A DNA stretch of 9,463 nucleotides from Thermomicrobiales bacterium (GTDB lineage Bacteria; Chloroflexota; Chloroflexia; Thermomicrobiales; UBA6265): the NCBI GenBank assembly GCA_020847015.1, contig JADLCW010000286.1, positions 1-9,463 on the forward strand, written 5' to 3'. How positions within the stretch are numbered: position 1 is the stretch's first letter; each line of letters starts with the position of its first letter. Position numbers and translations under genes: made by a program. Below, piece by piece: positions 1 through 6,001 of the stretch. Under the pieces are notes generated by a model that saw only the letters and a program-made list of their open reading frames with translations, did not search any database and was not told the origin of the DNA.

Positions 1-108
1 CGCCACCCCGTCGTCTTCGACGGGCGCAACCTGTATGACCCCCGGCGGCTGGCGCGGGCGGGGTTCGCCCACTACGGCATCGGCCGCGGCACGGAGCCGG
101 TGTCGTGA
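1..108 (+). CDS. ugd: UDP-glucose 6-dehydrogenase, C-terminal fragment
   Basis: Only the last 35 codons and the TGA stop are in the window; the gene enters from the left edge in frame 1. The fragment reads DGRNLYDP, then a run ending HYGIGRG. This is the usual end of UDP-glucose/GDP-mannose dehydrogenases of the Ugd type: the DGRN(L/I)Y(D/N)P motif is in the C-terminal UDP-binding domain and the chain closes with Y-x-G-I-G-R. The enzyme oxidises UDP-glucose to UDP-glucuronate with two NAD+ in the cytoplasm. Its stop overlaps the GTG start of the next gene by 4 nt (GTGA), and that next enzyme uses UDP-glucuronate, which supports the call. The N-terminal NAD-binding part and catalytic Cys are outside the window, so intactness cannot be judged. 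Confidence 0.88.
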   Translation, partial: RHPVVFDGRNLYDPRRLARAGFAHYGIGRGTEPVS

Positions 109-1112
109 CGGTGGTCGTGACCGGAGCAGCCGGGTTCATCGGGTTCCATGTCGCGGCCCGGTTGCTCGCGCGGGGCGATCGGGTCGTCGGGTTCGACAAC
201 CGCTCCCCCTATTACGATGTGGCGCTGAAGGACGCCCGGTTGGATATTTTGCGCCGGGAGCCGGGGTTCACCTTTCGCGCGCTCGATCTCGCCGACCGCG
301 CGGCGACGGCGAGCGCGTTCGCCGAGACCGCGCCGGACGCGGTCGTGCATCTGGCGGCGCAGGCTGGCGTGCGCTACTCGCTGGAGCACCCCGACGCCTA
401 TGTCGACGCCAATCTGGTCGGGTTCGTGAATGTGCTGGAGGCCTGCCGCCATGGAGCGGTGGGGCACTTGGTGTACGCCTCATCCAGTTCGGTCTACGGG
501 GCCAACACGCGCGTGCCGTTTTCGACCCACGACAATGTCGATCACCCGGTCAGTCTCTACGCGGCGACCAAGAAGGCGAACGAACTGCTGGCGCATTCCT
601 ATAGCCATTTGTTCGGGTTGCCGACGACCGGGTTGCGCTTCTTCACCGTCTACGGACCGTGGGGTCGCCCGGACATGGCCTATTTCACCTTCACCCGGGC
701 GATGCTGGCTGGGCAGCCGATCGACGTGTATGGCGAAGGGCGCATGCGGCGGGATTTCACCTACATCGACGATGTGGTCGATGCGGTCGTCCGCCTGCTC
801 GATCGGCCGCCGACGGCGGACCCGACCTGGTCCGGCGCGGACGGCGATCCGGCGAGCAGCGCCGCGCCGTACCGCATCTACAACATCGGCGGCAACCGCC
901 CGGTGGCGCTGGGTCGGTTCATCGAGGTGCTGGAGGAGTGTCTCGGCGTCCGCGCCGAGCGGCGGTTGCGGCCGATGCAACCGGGCGATGTGACGGCCAC
1001 CTGGGCCGACGTTTCGGATCTGGAACACGCGATCGGGGTCGTGCCGGATACACCGCTGGAGGAGGGCTTGGCGCGTTTCGTCGCCTGGTACCGCGACTAC
1101 TACGAGACCTGA
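105..1112 (+). CDS. UDP-glucuronate 4-epimerase (NAD-dependent SDR epimerase)
   Basis: This 335-residue protein is an extended short-chain dehydrogenase/reductase that should interconvert UDP-glucuronate and UDP-galacturonate using bound NAD+. Visible motifs: the Rossmann motif GAAGFIG at 7-13, Asp31-Asn32 at the end of strand 2, LAAQAGVRYS at 83-92, the SSSSVYG strand at 126-132, the catalytic Tyr142-x3-Lys146 pair, RFFTVYGPWGRPDMA at about 178-192 and PGDV at 293-296. The GFDN followed by YYDV-LK-ARL pattern near 29-46 and the AGVRYS segment are typical of the CapI/LspL (UDP-GlcA epimerase) branch rather than GalE. Full length for the bacterial family. The GTG start at 105 overlaps the dehydrogenase stop and has GGAG at 93-96, 8 nt upstream. 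A related UDP-sugar epimerase specificity is possible, but placement directly after ugd favours UDP-GlcA. Confidence 0.88.
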   Translation: MTVVVTGAAGFIGFHVAARLLARGDRVVGFDNRSPYYDVALKDARLDILRREPGFTFRALDLADRAATASAFAETAPDAVVHLAAQAGVRYSLEHPDAYVDANLVGFVNVLEACRHGAVGHLVYASSSSVYGANTRVPFSTHDNVDHPVSLYAATKKANELLAHSYSHLFGLPTTGLRFFTVYGPWGRPDMAYFTFTRAMLAGQPIDVYGEGRMRRDFTYIDDVVDAVVRLLDRPPTADPTWSGADGDPASSAAPYRIYNIGGNRPVALGRFIEVLEECLGVRAERRLRPMQPGDVTATWADVSDLEHAIGVVPDTPLEEGLARFVAWYRDYYET

Positions 1113-1130
1113 GGCGCACTACCCGCGCCG

Positions 1131-1134
1131 GGAG
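1131..1134 (+). promoter_or_regulatory. Ribosome binding site of the methyltransferase gene
   Basis: GGAG lies 8 nt before the ATG at 1143, in the 30-nt gap after the epimerase stop. It supports that ATG as the start. Confidence 0.6.
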
Positions 1135-1142
1135 ATCGGACG

Positions 1143-1913
1143 ATGGATCGTGCTGTTTCGATCTTGCAGCGTGTGTTCGCCCTCAACCGCGTCGCCTCCA
1201 GCCGGACCGAAGGATTGTTCCCGCGGACCGAACCCAACGCCTATGACCGCTTCGACACGATAGTGGCCGCGCACCTGAACGCGCGGCGGAATCTGGTCGT
1301 GGTCGATGTTGGGGCCGGGCGCGAATGTCACTTCGCGCCGTTGCTGGAGTCCGGGCGGGGGCACACCCTGATCGGGGTGGATGTCTCCGCTGACGAGCTT
1401 GCGTACAACGACGCGCTCGACGAGCGCATCGTGGCCGACGCCACCGCGCCGCTGCCGTTCGCCGATGCCTCCGTCGATCTGGTGGTTTCGAGTTCGACGC
1501 TCGAGCATCTGGCGCAGGTGCAACCGTTCTTGCAGGAGACGCACCGCATTCTCAAACCCGGAGGGGGCGCCATCCATGTGTTCCCGTCCAAGTTCGCGCC
1601 CTACTCCATCATCAATCAGGTGTTGCCGAGCCGCCTGTCGACGCGCATCGTCCACCTCTGCGTGCCCGACAGCGATGGCGTGCTCGGGTTTCCGGCGTTT
1701 TACGATCGGACCTATGCGCGGGGCATGGAGCGGCTGCTCGCGCAGTGCGGGTTCGTGGTCGATGCCTGCGAAGTGAGCTACGAGCAGGCGAGCTTCTACT
1801 TCGGGATGGTCTACCCCGCCTACCTCGCCGTGCGGCTCTACGAGCAGGCCGTCCGCGCCGTGGACGCGCGTAACCTGGCGGCGGCCGTGCTGCTGGCGGC
1901 GCACAAACCGTGA
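1143..1913 (+). CDS. Class I SAM-dependent methyltransferase
   Basis: A 256-residue protein with a Rossmann-type methyltransferase core. Motif I is VVDVGAG at 53-59, the acidic residue ending strand 2 is Asp80 (LIGVD), motif II is DATAPLPFADASVDLV at 99-114, and the post-motif has EHL at 121-123 and LKPGG at 137-141. This pattern matches the Methyltransf_11 (UbiE/Coq5-like) group. About 110 residues follow the core, rich in Tyr/Phe with a hydrophobic, Ala-rich end, and could form a substrate or membrane-facing lid. The gene is 30 nt after the epimerase in the same direction, so it is probably in one operon with the UDP-uronate genes. A role in methylating a sugar of the polysaccharide, or a lipid-linked precursor, is inference from context; the substrate cannot be read from sequence. 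Confidence 0.85.
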   Translation: MDRAVSILQRVFALNRVASSRTEGLFPRTEPNAYDRFDTIVAAHLNARRNLVVVDVGAGRECHFAPLLESGRGHTLIGVDVSADELAYNDALDERIVADATAPLPFADASVDLVVSSSTLEHLAQVQPFLQETHRILKPGGGAIHVFPSKFAPYSIINQVLPSRLSTRIVHLCVPDSDGVLGFPAFYDRTYARGMERLLAQCGFVVDACEVSYEQASFYFGMVYPAYLAVRLYEQAVRAVDARNLAAAVLLAAHKP

Positions 1914-1937
1914 GCGGCGGTCCGGCGCGCTCAACGA

Positions 1938-1974
1938 GCCGACGCCGTTCCCGACCGGCGGGACCGGCGTCGGC
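1938..1974. terminator. GC-rich hairpin between convergent genes, candidate bidirectional terminator
   Basis: A perfect 10-bp inverted repeat (GCCGACGCCG at 1938-1947 and CGGCGTCGGC at 1965-1974) continues, after one T/C mismatch, into five more pairs (TCCCG 1949-1953 with CGGGA 1959-1963) around a 5-nt loop. It sits in the 83-nt gap between the stops of the methyltransferase (plus) and aminotransferase (minus), where a terminator serving both strands would be expected. No clear T tract follows on either strand, so it is not a textbook intrinsic terminator. It may work as an RNA 3'-end stabiliser or with Rho. Confidence 0.6.
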
Positions 1975-1996
1975 GCCAGGTCGATGGCGGCGAGCG

Positions 1997-3181
1997 TCAG
2001 GCGTTCGTCTGCGCCTGGCGCAACTGCTCGACGACGTAGGTCATCTCGTCGTCGGTGATGCTGGCGAAGAACGGGATGGCGATCACCCGCGCCGCCAGAT
2101 CGTCGGTGGTCGGCAGCGGCCGGGTGGCGAACCGCTCGAAGTAGCCTTGCCGATGCAGCGCGGGCGCGAAGTAGGTGCGCACATCGACGCCCTGACGCTT
2201 GAGAAAAGCGACGATGTCGTCGCGCCGATCGCGCTGGTGATCCGGCACGAGGATCGTGAAGTCCTTGAAGGTGTGGGCCGTGCCGGGGCGCGTCGGCGGC
2301 GGCAGGAAGTCCGTCTCCTGCACGATCCGGTCGGCGTAGGCGGCGGCCTTGGCGGCCCGCTGGGCCATCAGCTCGTCCAACCGGTTCAGGTTGTGCAACC
2401 CGATGACGGCGTGGAATTCGCTCATCTTGCCGTTGAGTCCGGGGGCGTGGGCGTCGTAGCTGCCGGCGAACCCGTAGTTGCGCTCGGCCCGCAACCGCGC
2501 GATCAGATCGCTGTGGCGGCTGGCGATGACGCCGCCCTCGCCGGCAACGAGGGTTTTGGTGGCGGAGAGGGAGAAGACTTCGATGTCGCCGAAGCTGCCC
2601 ACCGCGCGATCGCCGACGGTGGAGCCGAGCGCATGCGCGGCGTCGTAGAGAATCGGGATCGGGTGACCGGCGCGCTCGGCCGCCTCGGCGGCGGCGGCGT
2701 CGATGGCGTCGACCTGCGCCGGCAGCCCGTAGGTGTGGACGCCCATCACCATGGCGATTTCTGGATCGGCGGCCAGCACCGCGCGCAGATCGTCCACCGA
2801 GATGGTGAAATCGGGGTCGATGTCGATGAACACGGGCACGCCGCCGGCGTAGAGCACCGCCTGCGCGGTGGCGACGAAGGTGAATGCCGGCAGGGCGACT
2901 TTCTGCCCCGGCTGCAAACCGAGCGCCTGCAGGGCGAACACCAACCCGACCGAGCACGACGACACCGCCAGCGCCTCGGCCCCCAAGCGTTCCGACAGCT
3001 CGTTTTCGAAGCGGGTGGCGTAGGGGCCGAAGTTGGAGAGCCGGCCGCTGCTCAGGATCTCGCCGAATTGCTCGGCGACCTCGTCGAGCGCCGGCAGATC
3101 GGGGCGAACCAGCGGCACTTTGGCCCCCGGCGCGGCCTGCGCGTGAACGGTTTCGTTGCCGACGGTGGAGACAGTGGCCAT
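1997..3181 (-). CDS. DegT/DnrJ/EryC1/StrS-family sugar-nucleotide aminotransferase
   Basis: A 394-residue PLP-dependent enzyme of the DegT/DnrJ/EryC1/StrS family, which usually transfers an amino group from glutamate to a keto group of an NDP-sugar. Visible: the N-terminal GRLSNFGPYATRFENEL region (46-62), SCSVGL near 75-80, LPAFTFVATAQAVLYAGG at 97-114, PLP-ring Asp180 in YDAAH, the Schiff-base Lys209 in SLSATKT, GEGG at 214-217 and a KMSEFHA segment near 262-268. Length is normal for the family. The frame stays open upstream to an ATG at 3361, but that 60-residue extension is Arg/Gly/Ser-rich and unlike the family. The ATG at 3181 has GAGGTG (3189-3194) 7 nt before it, so I start there. It is the only minus-strand gene and is divergent from the flippase. 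The exact sugar product (for example 3- or 4-amino-deoxyhexose) is unknown. Confidence 0.9.
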   Translation of the reverse strand: MATVSTVGNETVHAQAAPGAKVPLVRPDLPALDEVAEQFGEILSSGRLSNFGPYATRFENELSERLGAEALAVSSCSVGLVFALQALGLQPGQKVALPAFTFVATAQAVLYAGGVPVFIDIDPDFTISVDDLRAVLAADPEIAMVMGVHTYGLPAQVDAIDAAAAEAAERAGHPIPILYDAAHALGSTVGDRAVGSFGDIEVFSLSATKTLVAGEGGVIASRHSDLIARLRAERNYGFAGSYDAHAPGLNGKMSEFHAVIGLHNLNRLDELMAQRAAKAAAYADRIVQETDFLPPPTRPGTAHTFKDFTILVPDHQRDRRDDIVAFLKRQGVDVRTYFAPALHRQGYFERFATRPLPTTDDLAARVIAIPFFASITDDEMTYVVEQLRQAQTNA

Positions 3182-3188
3182 CTGCAAG

Positions 3189-3194
3189 CACCTC
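3189..3194 (-). promoter_or_regulatory. Ribosome binding site fixing the aminotransferase start
   Basis: Read on the minus strand this is GAGGTG, 7 nt before the ATG at 3181-3179. It decides between this start and the much longer open frame reaching 3361. Confidence 0.75.
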
Positions 3195-3340
3195 GATGGT
3201 TGTGGGACGGGGTCGGAGCCCGTGCGCCCCGATCGACTCGGTCCCGCTCCGGTGGTGGGACGACCGCCCGGGCGCGTTGCGCGCCACTGGCGGCGCCGTC
3301 GTCTGGTTCGGGCCGATCGCGACGCGCCCGACCCGCTGCC

Positions 3341-3350
3341 TATAGTATCG
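3341..3350. promoter_or_regulatory. Candidate -10 region in the AT-rich island
   Basis: TATAGT at 3341-3346 matches 5 of 6 positions of the bacterial -10 consensus on the plus strand. Read on the minus strand the same patch gives CGATACTATA, which also has -10-like hexamers. I find no convincing -35 hexamer at 16-18 bp for either direction, so the call rests on position and base composition. If used on the plus strand, transcription would begin near 3353 and leave a leader of about 185 nt before the flippase. Confidence 0.3.
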
Positions 3351-3356
3351 TGCGCA

Positions 3357-3413
3357 TTCATGAGCCGCGCATAAGATTTTCATGAAAACACCTGGAGTTT
3401 TCGATGAGAACAC
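3357..3413. repeat. Phased dyad repeats, candidate operator
   Basis: Three TTC(G)ATGA elements begin at 3357 (TTCATGAG), 3379 (TTCATGAA) and 3400 (TTCGATGAG), 22 and 21 bp apart, close to two helical turns. The second and third belong to a longer near-duplicate: TTTTCATGAAAACAC at 3377-3391 and TTTTCGATGAGAACAC at 3398-3413 differ by one substitution and one inserted G. The middle copy contains a perfect 12-bp palindrome (3377-3388) and the third an imperfect one (GTTTTC/GAGAAC, 3397-3411). Position between two divergent genes and same-face spacing are what a dimeric regulator's binding sites would look like. No regulator is identified, and the first copy is shorter and may be chance. Confidence 0.45.
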
Positions 3414-3482
3414 GATAACGCCTCGGGGTCGCGGCGCGCCGACCACCGTTCTGTGGGCGGCGCGAAATCGGGTATGCTGGCG

Positions 3483-3505
3483 GGCCGCCCGCGTTCCGCG
3501 CGGCC
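3483..3505 (+). other. GC-rich hairpin in the flippase leader
   Basis: GGCCG (3483-3487) pairs with CGGCC (3501-3505), then after a 2-nt bulge CGCG (3490-3493) pairs with CGCG (3497-3500) around a TTC loop. It ends about 35 nt before the ATG at 3540 and just before the purine-rich ribosome-binding stretch. It has no T tract. In DNA this GC-rich such a stem may arise by chance; a role in leader folding is only possible. Confidence 0.35.
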
Positions 3506-3539
3506 ATGCCGGAGTGAGGAACGAGGGGTCGTTCGCCGC

Positions 3540-4910
3540 ATGCTAGGCACGATGAGCGGGACACTGCGCCGATTGTCGTCGCTGGGCAGCGCCGACAACC
3601 GCAAGATCTTCGCGGCGGCGCTCATCGTGGGCGCGCTGGCCATGGCGGGCAAGTTGGCCGGCATGTGGCGCGAATTGCTGGTGGCCGCGATGTTCGGCAC
3701 CGGCGATCAGGTCGACGCCTATGTGCTGGCCTGGGAGGTGCCCGCCTACGCCATCAACGTGTTCGGCAGCGCGCTGACCGCGGCGCTGGTGCCCGGGTTC
3801 GTGGCGGTGCGGTCGGCCGACGGCCCGGTGGCTGCGCGCCAATTGCTGACCGGCGTGCTGGTGCTCAGTTTGGGCTTGCTGTCGGCGATGGCGCTGGCGC
3901 TGGCGCTGGCGGGACCGGCGCTGCTGGGGTTGATCGCCTCCGGGTTCGGTCCGGAGAAGCTGGCGCTGACCAGTCGGCTGCTCTACGTGCTGCTGCCCTG
4001 CGTCGTGCTCAGCGGGTTGGCGACGCTGCTGACGGGGGTGCTGACGGCGGACGAGCGCTTCGCGCTGGCCAGCGCCTCGGCGTTGGCGGTGTCGGCCGCC
4101 TCGGTCGCCTTCCTGATCGGGTTCGGGCAACGCTGGGGCATCTTCGCGCTGGCGTTCGGGTTGGTGGCCGGCTACGCGCTGCAGCTCGCCGTGTTGGCGC
4201 GCGGGGTGCGGCGGGCCGGGTTGGGGCCGCTGCCCGGTTGGCGCGAGCAATCGGAGGCGGTGCGCCAGGTGATCCGGCAATACGCGCCGATGGTCGCCGG
4301 TATGCTGCTCATCTCCAGCGGCGGGCTGATCGATCAGACGATGGCGGCGACCCTGGGAGGCGGCAATGTCGCAGTGTTCAGTTACAGCAGCCGCATCGTC
4401 GCCGTGGTGCTCAGCGTCGGCACCATGGCGCTGGGCACCGCCGTGCTGCCCTACTTCTCGCGCATGGTCGCCGAGCGCGACTGGGCCGCCATCCAGCACA
4501 CCTTGCGCACCTACACCTGGCTGAGTCTGGGGGTGACGGTGCCCCTGACGATCGGTCTGGCCGCGTTCTCGCGTTCGATCGTCCGCCTCTTGTTCGAGCG
4601 CGGCGCGTTCACCGCCGAGGACACCGCGATCGTCGGGCAGGTGCAGGCCATGCTGGCGCTGCAAATTCCGTTCTATTCGCTTAGCATCCTCTACGTCCGA
4701 TTGATCTCGTCGCTCAAGGCCAACCGCATTCTGATGTACGGCACGGCGATCTCCTTCGCGCTCAACATCTCGCTCAACTACGTGCTGATGGGGATCATCG
4801 GGGTGTCCGGCATCGCGCTGTCGACTTCGTTCGTCTATGTCGTCTCGCTGATCTATCTCTCGATCATGCTGAAGCGGTTGTTGCGGCGGGAGATGGCGGC
4901 ATGCGCCTGA
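3540..4910 (+). CDS. MurJ/MviN-family lipid-linked oligosaccharide flippase
   Basis: A polytopic inner-membrane protein of 456 residues in the MviN/MurJ branch of the MOP exporter superfamily. Family signs: KLAGMWRELLVAAMFGTGDQVDAY at about 38-61 with Arg44, Glu45 and Asp59-Ala-Tyr, PGFVAVR near 85-91, Ser-Tyr-Ser-Ser-Arg (281-285), and RLLFERGAFTAEDT at 359-372. I count about 12 membrane segments, the last near 425-447; standard MurJ has 14. As the first gene of a run of glycosyltransferases it probably flips a lipid-linked polysaccharide unit rather than, or besides, lipid II. Start choice is uncertain: ATG 3540 has GAGGGG (3523-3528) 11 nt upstream, longer than ideal. The frame is also open from GTG 3453 (Arg-rich extension), and ATG 3552 is another option. 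The 3' end overlaps the next gene by 10 nt. GCGCTG repeats three times at 3891-3908, coding an Ala-Leu run. Confidence 0.85.
   Translation: MLGTMSGTLRRLSSLGSADNRKIFAAALIVGALAMAGKLAGMWRELLVAAMFGTGDQVDAYVLAWEVPAYAINVFGSALTAALVPGFVAVRSADGPVAARQLLTGVLVLSLGLLSAMALALALAGPALLGLIASGFGPEKLALTSRLLYVLLPCVVLSGLATLLTGVLTADERFALASASALAVSAASVAFLIGFGQRWGIFALAFGLVAGYALQLAVLARGVRRAGLGPLPGWREQSEAVRQVIRQYAPMVAGMLLISSGGLIDQTMAATLGGGNVAVFSYSSRIVAVVLSVGTMALGTAVLPYFSRMVAERDWAAIQHTLRTYTWLSLGVTVPLTIGLAAFSRSIVRLLFERGAFTAEDTAIVGQVQAMLALQIPFYSLSILYVRLISSLKANRILMYGTAISFALNISLNYVLMGIIGVSGIALSTSFVYVVSLIYLSIMLKRLLRREMAACA
4888..4892 (+). promoter_or_regulatory. Ribosome binding site inside the flippase end
   Basis: GGGAG within the last flippase codons lies 8 nt before the ATG at 4901, supporting a start that overlaps the flippase by 10 nt. 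Confidence 0.55.
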
Positions 4911-6001
4911 CGCTGGTGATCCCCTGTCTGGAGGCCGGCGGCGCGGAGCGGGTGATGGCCACCTTGGCCAACGCCTGGGCGCGACGCGGTTGGGCGATCA
5001 CCCTGCTGACGTTCGACGACGGGCGCGAACCGCCCTTCTACCCGCTCGATCCGCGCGTCGACCATCGCTCGCTGGGCATCGATGGCGCATCCGCTTCGCC
5101 GCGCGCGGCCATCGCCAACAATGCGCACCGCTTGCGGGTGCTGCATCGGGAGATCGCCGCCAGCCGCCCGCAGGTGGTGATCTCGTTCATGGATCAGACG
5201 AATGTGCTGGTGCTGCTGGCGGCGCGCGGGCTCGGCCTGCCGGTGGTGGTTTCCGAGCGCAACGACCCGTCCGCCCGCCGGATGTCCCGGGCCTGGAGTC
5301 TGCTGCGCCGCCGCCTCTATCCGACGGCGGCGCGGGTGGTGGTGCAGTCGGAGGCGGTGCGGAACTGGTTCCCCCCGGACATTCGGCGGCGCACCGTCGT
5401 CGTGCCGAACCCGGTGGCGGTGTGCCCTCCGGCCGCGCGCCCGCGGCGCGACGACCCCGACGGCCCGCGCACGTTGCTTGCCGCCGGTCGGCTCAGCTCC
5501 CAGAAGGGGTTCGACCTGCTGCTGCAGGCGTTCGCCATCGTCGCGCCGAGCCGCCCGCGGTGGCGACTGGAGATCTGGGGGGAAGGGCGCTTGCGCGGCG
5601 ACCTGGAGACCCAGGCGTGCGCCCTCGGGCTGCACGACCGGGTGCGCTTGCCGGGGCTGACGACCCAGTTGCAGGAGCGGATGGCCGATGCCGATCTGTT
5701 CGTGCTCTCGTCGCGCTACGAAGGATTCCCGAACGTGTTGTGCGAGGCCATGGCCTGCGGTCTGCCGGCGGTCAGCTTCGACTGCCCGAGCGGTCCCGCC
5801 GACATCGTGCGCTCGGGCATCGACGGTCTGCTCGTTCCCCGGGAAGATGTGCCGGCGCTGGCGGCGGCGCTGGGGCGGCTGATGGACGACGATGACGAAC
5901 GCCGCCGCATGGCCGCGGCGGCTCCCGCCGTGCGCGATCGCTTCGGACTGGACGCGATTCTGGCAATCTGGGACGACGTGCTGCAGGAGGCGCGAGCGTG
6001 A
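4901..6001 (+). CDS. GT4-family glycosyltransferase (first of three)
   Basis: A 366-residue GT-B fold retaining glycosyltransferase of CAZy family GT4. N-terminal acceptor domain: IPCLEAGGAERV at 7-18 and SERNDPS at 118-124, a segment seen in AmsD/PglH/PglJ-like enzymes that add hexose or HexNAc to lipid-linked sugars. C-terminal donor domain: GRLSSQKGFD at 206-215, whose Arg207 and Lys212 are expected to bind the nucleotide diphosphate, and the E-x7-E signature Glu254-Glu262 in EGFPNVLCEAMACG. Length is normal. It should act at the cytoplasmic face of the inner membrane, adding one sugar to a growing lipid-linked unit; donor and acceptor cannot be assigned. It overlaps the flippase by 10 nt and the following gene by 4 nt, so it is translationally coupled on both sides. 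Confidence 0.88.
   Translation: MRLTLVIPCLEAGGAERVMATLANAWARRGWAITLLTFDDGREPPFYPLDPRVDHRSLGIDGASASPRAAIANNAHRLRVLHREIAASRPQVVISFMDQTNVLVLLAARGLGLPVVVSERNDPSARRMSRAWSLLRRRLYPTAARVVVQSEAVRNWFPPDIRRRTVVVPNPVAVCPPAARPRRDDPDGPRTLLAAGRLSSQKGFDLLLQAFAIVAPSRPRWRLEIWGEGRLRGDLETQACALGLHDRVRLPGLTTQLQERMADADLFVLSSRYEGFPNVLCEAMACGLPAVSFDCPSGPADIVRSGIDGLLVPREDVPALAAALGRLMDDDDERRRMAAAAPAVRDRFGLDAILAIWDDVLQEARA
5985..5990 (+). promoter_or_regulatory. Strong ribosome binding site for a GTG start
   Basis: AGGAGG, a perfect Shine-Dalgarno core, lies 7 nt before GTG 5998. It supports the GTG that overlaps the previous stop as GTGA. Confidence 0.75.

Larger units (their letters stand above)
3182..3539. other. 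Divergent intergenic region (358 nt) between aminotransferase and flippase
   Basis: No well-supported gene lies here. About 150 nt next to the aminotransferase are GC-rich leader sequence with a small perfect hairpin (GGCGCG 3271-3276, TTG loop, CGCGCC 3280-3285). From 3341 to 3420 there is an AT-rich island: by my count 34 of 80 bases are G or C, against clearly GC-rich flanks. The island holds promoter-like and repeat elements listed separately. Nearer the flippase are a GC hairpin (3483-3505) and purine-rich Shine-Dalgarno-like stretches (3511-3528). The region must hold the promoters of both flanking transcription units. A weak 54-codon plus-strand ORF (3382-3546) is treated as a finding, not a gene. 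Confidence 0.7.

Noticed and set aside
3271..3285. Small perfect hairpin (6 bp, TTG loop) in the aminotransferase leader as an attenuator
   Set aside because: It is short and made only of G and C in very GC-rich sequence, with no T tract and no competing structure that I can see.
3182..3361. 60-residue N-terminal extension of the aminotransferase from ATG 3361
   Set aside because: The extension is Arg/Ser/Gly-rich and matches nothing in the family, while ATG 3181 has a well-spaced GAGGTG.
1910..3385. Plus-strand 491-codon open frame opposite the aminotransferase
   Set aside because: It is antisense to a gene with intact PLP-binding motifs and its product is repetitive Gly/Arg/Val-rich sequence; no recognisable domain.
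1119..3446. Very long minus-strand open frame (775 codons) over the methyltransferase, the convergent gap and the aminotransferase
   Set aside because: Its translation is Arg/Gly/Ala/His-rich low-complexity sequence with no family motifs, and it overlaps two genes with clear catalytic motifs. Long open shadow frames are common in such GC-rich DNA.
3453..3539. 29-residue N-terminal extension of the flippase from GTG 3453
   Set aside because: No good ribosome binding site precedes it, the extension is Arg-rich, and it would place a stable hairpin in coding sequence. Not fully excluded because the ATG 3540 site has long spacing.
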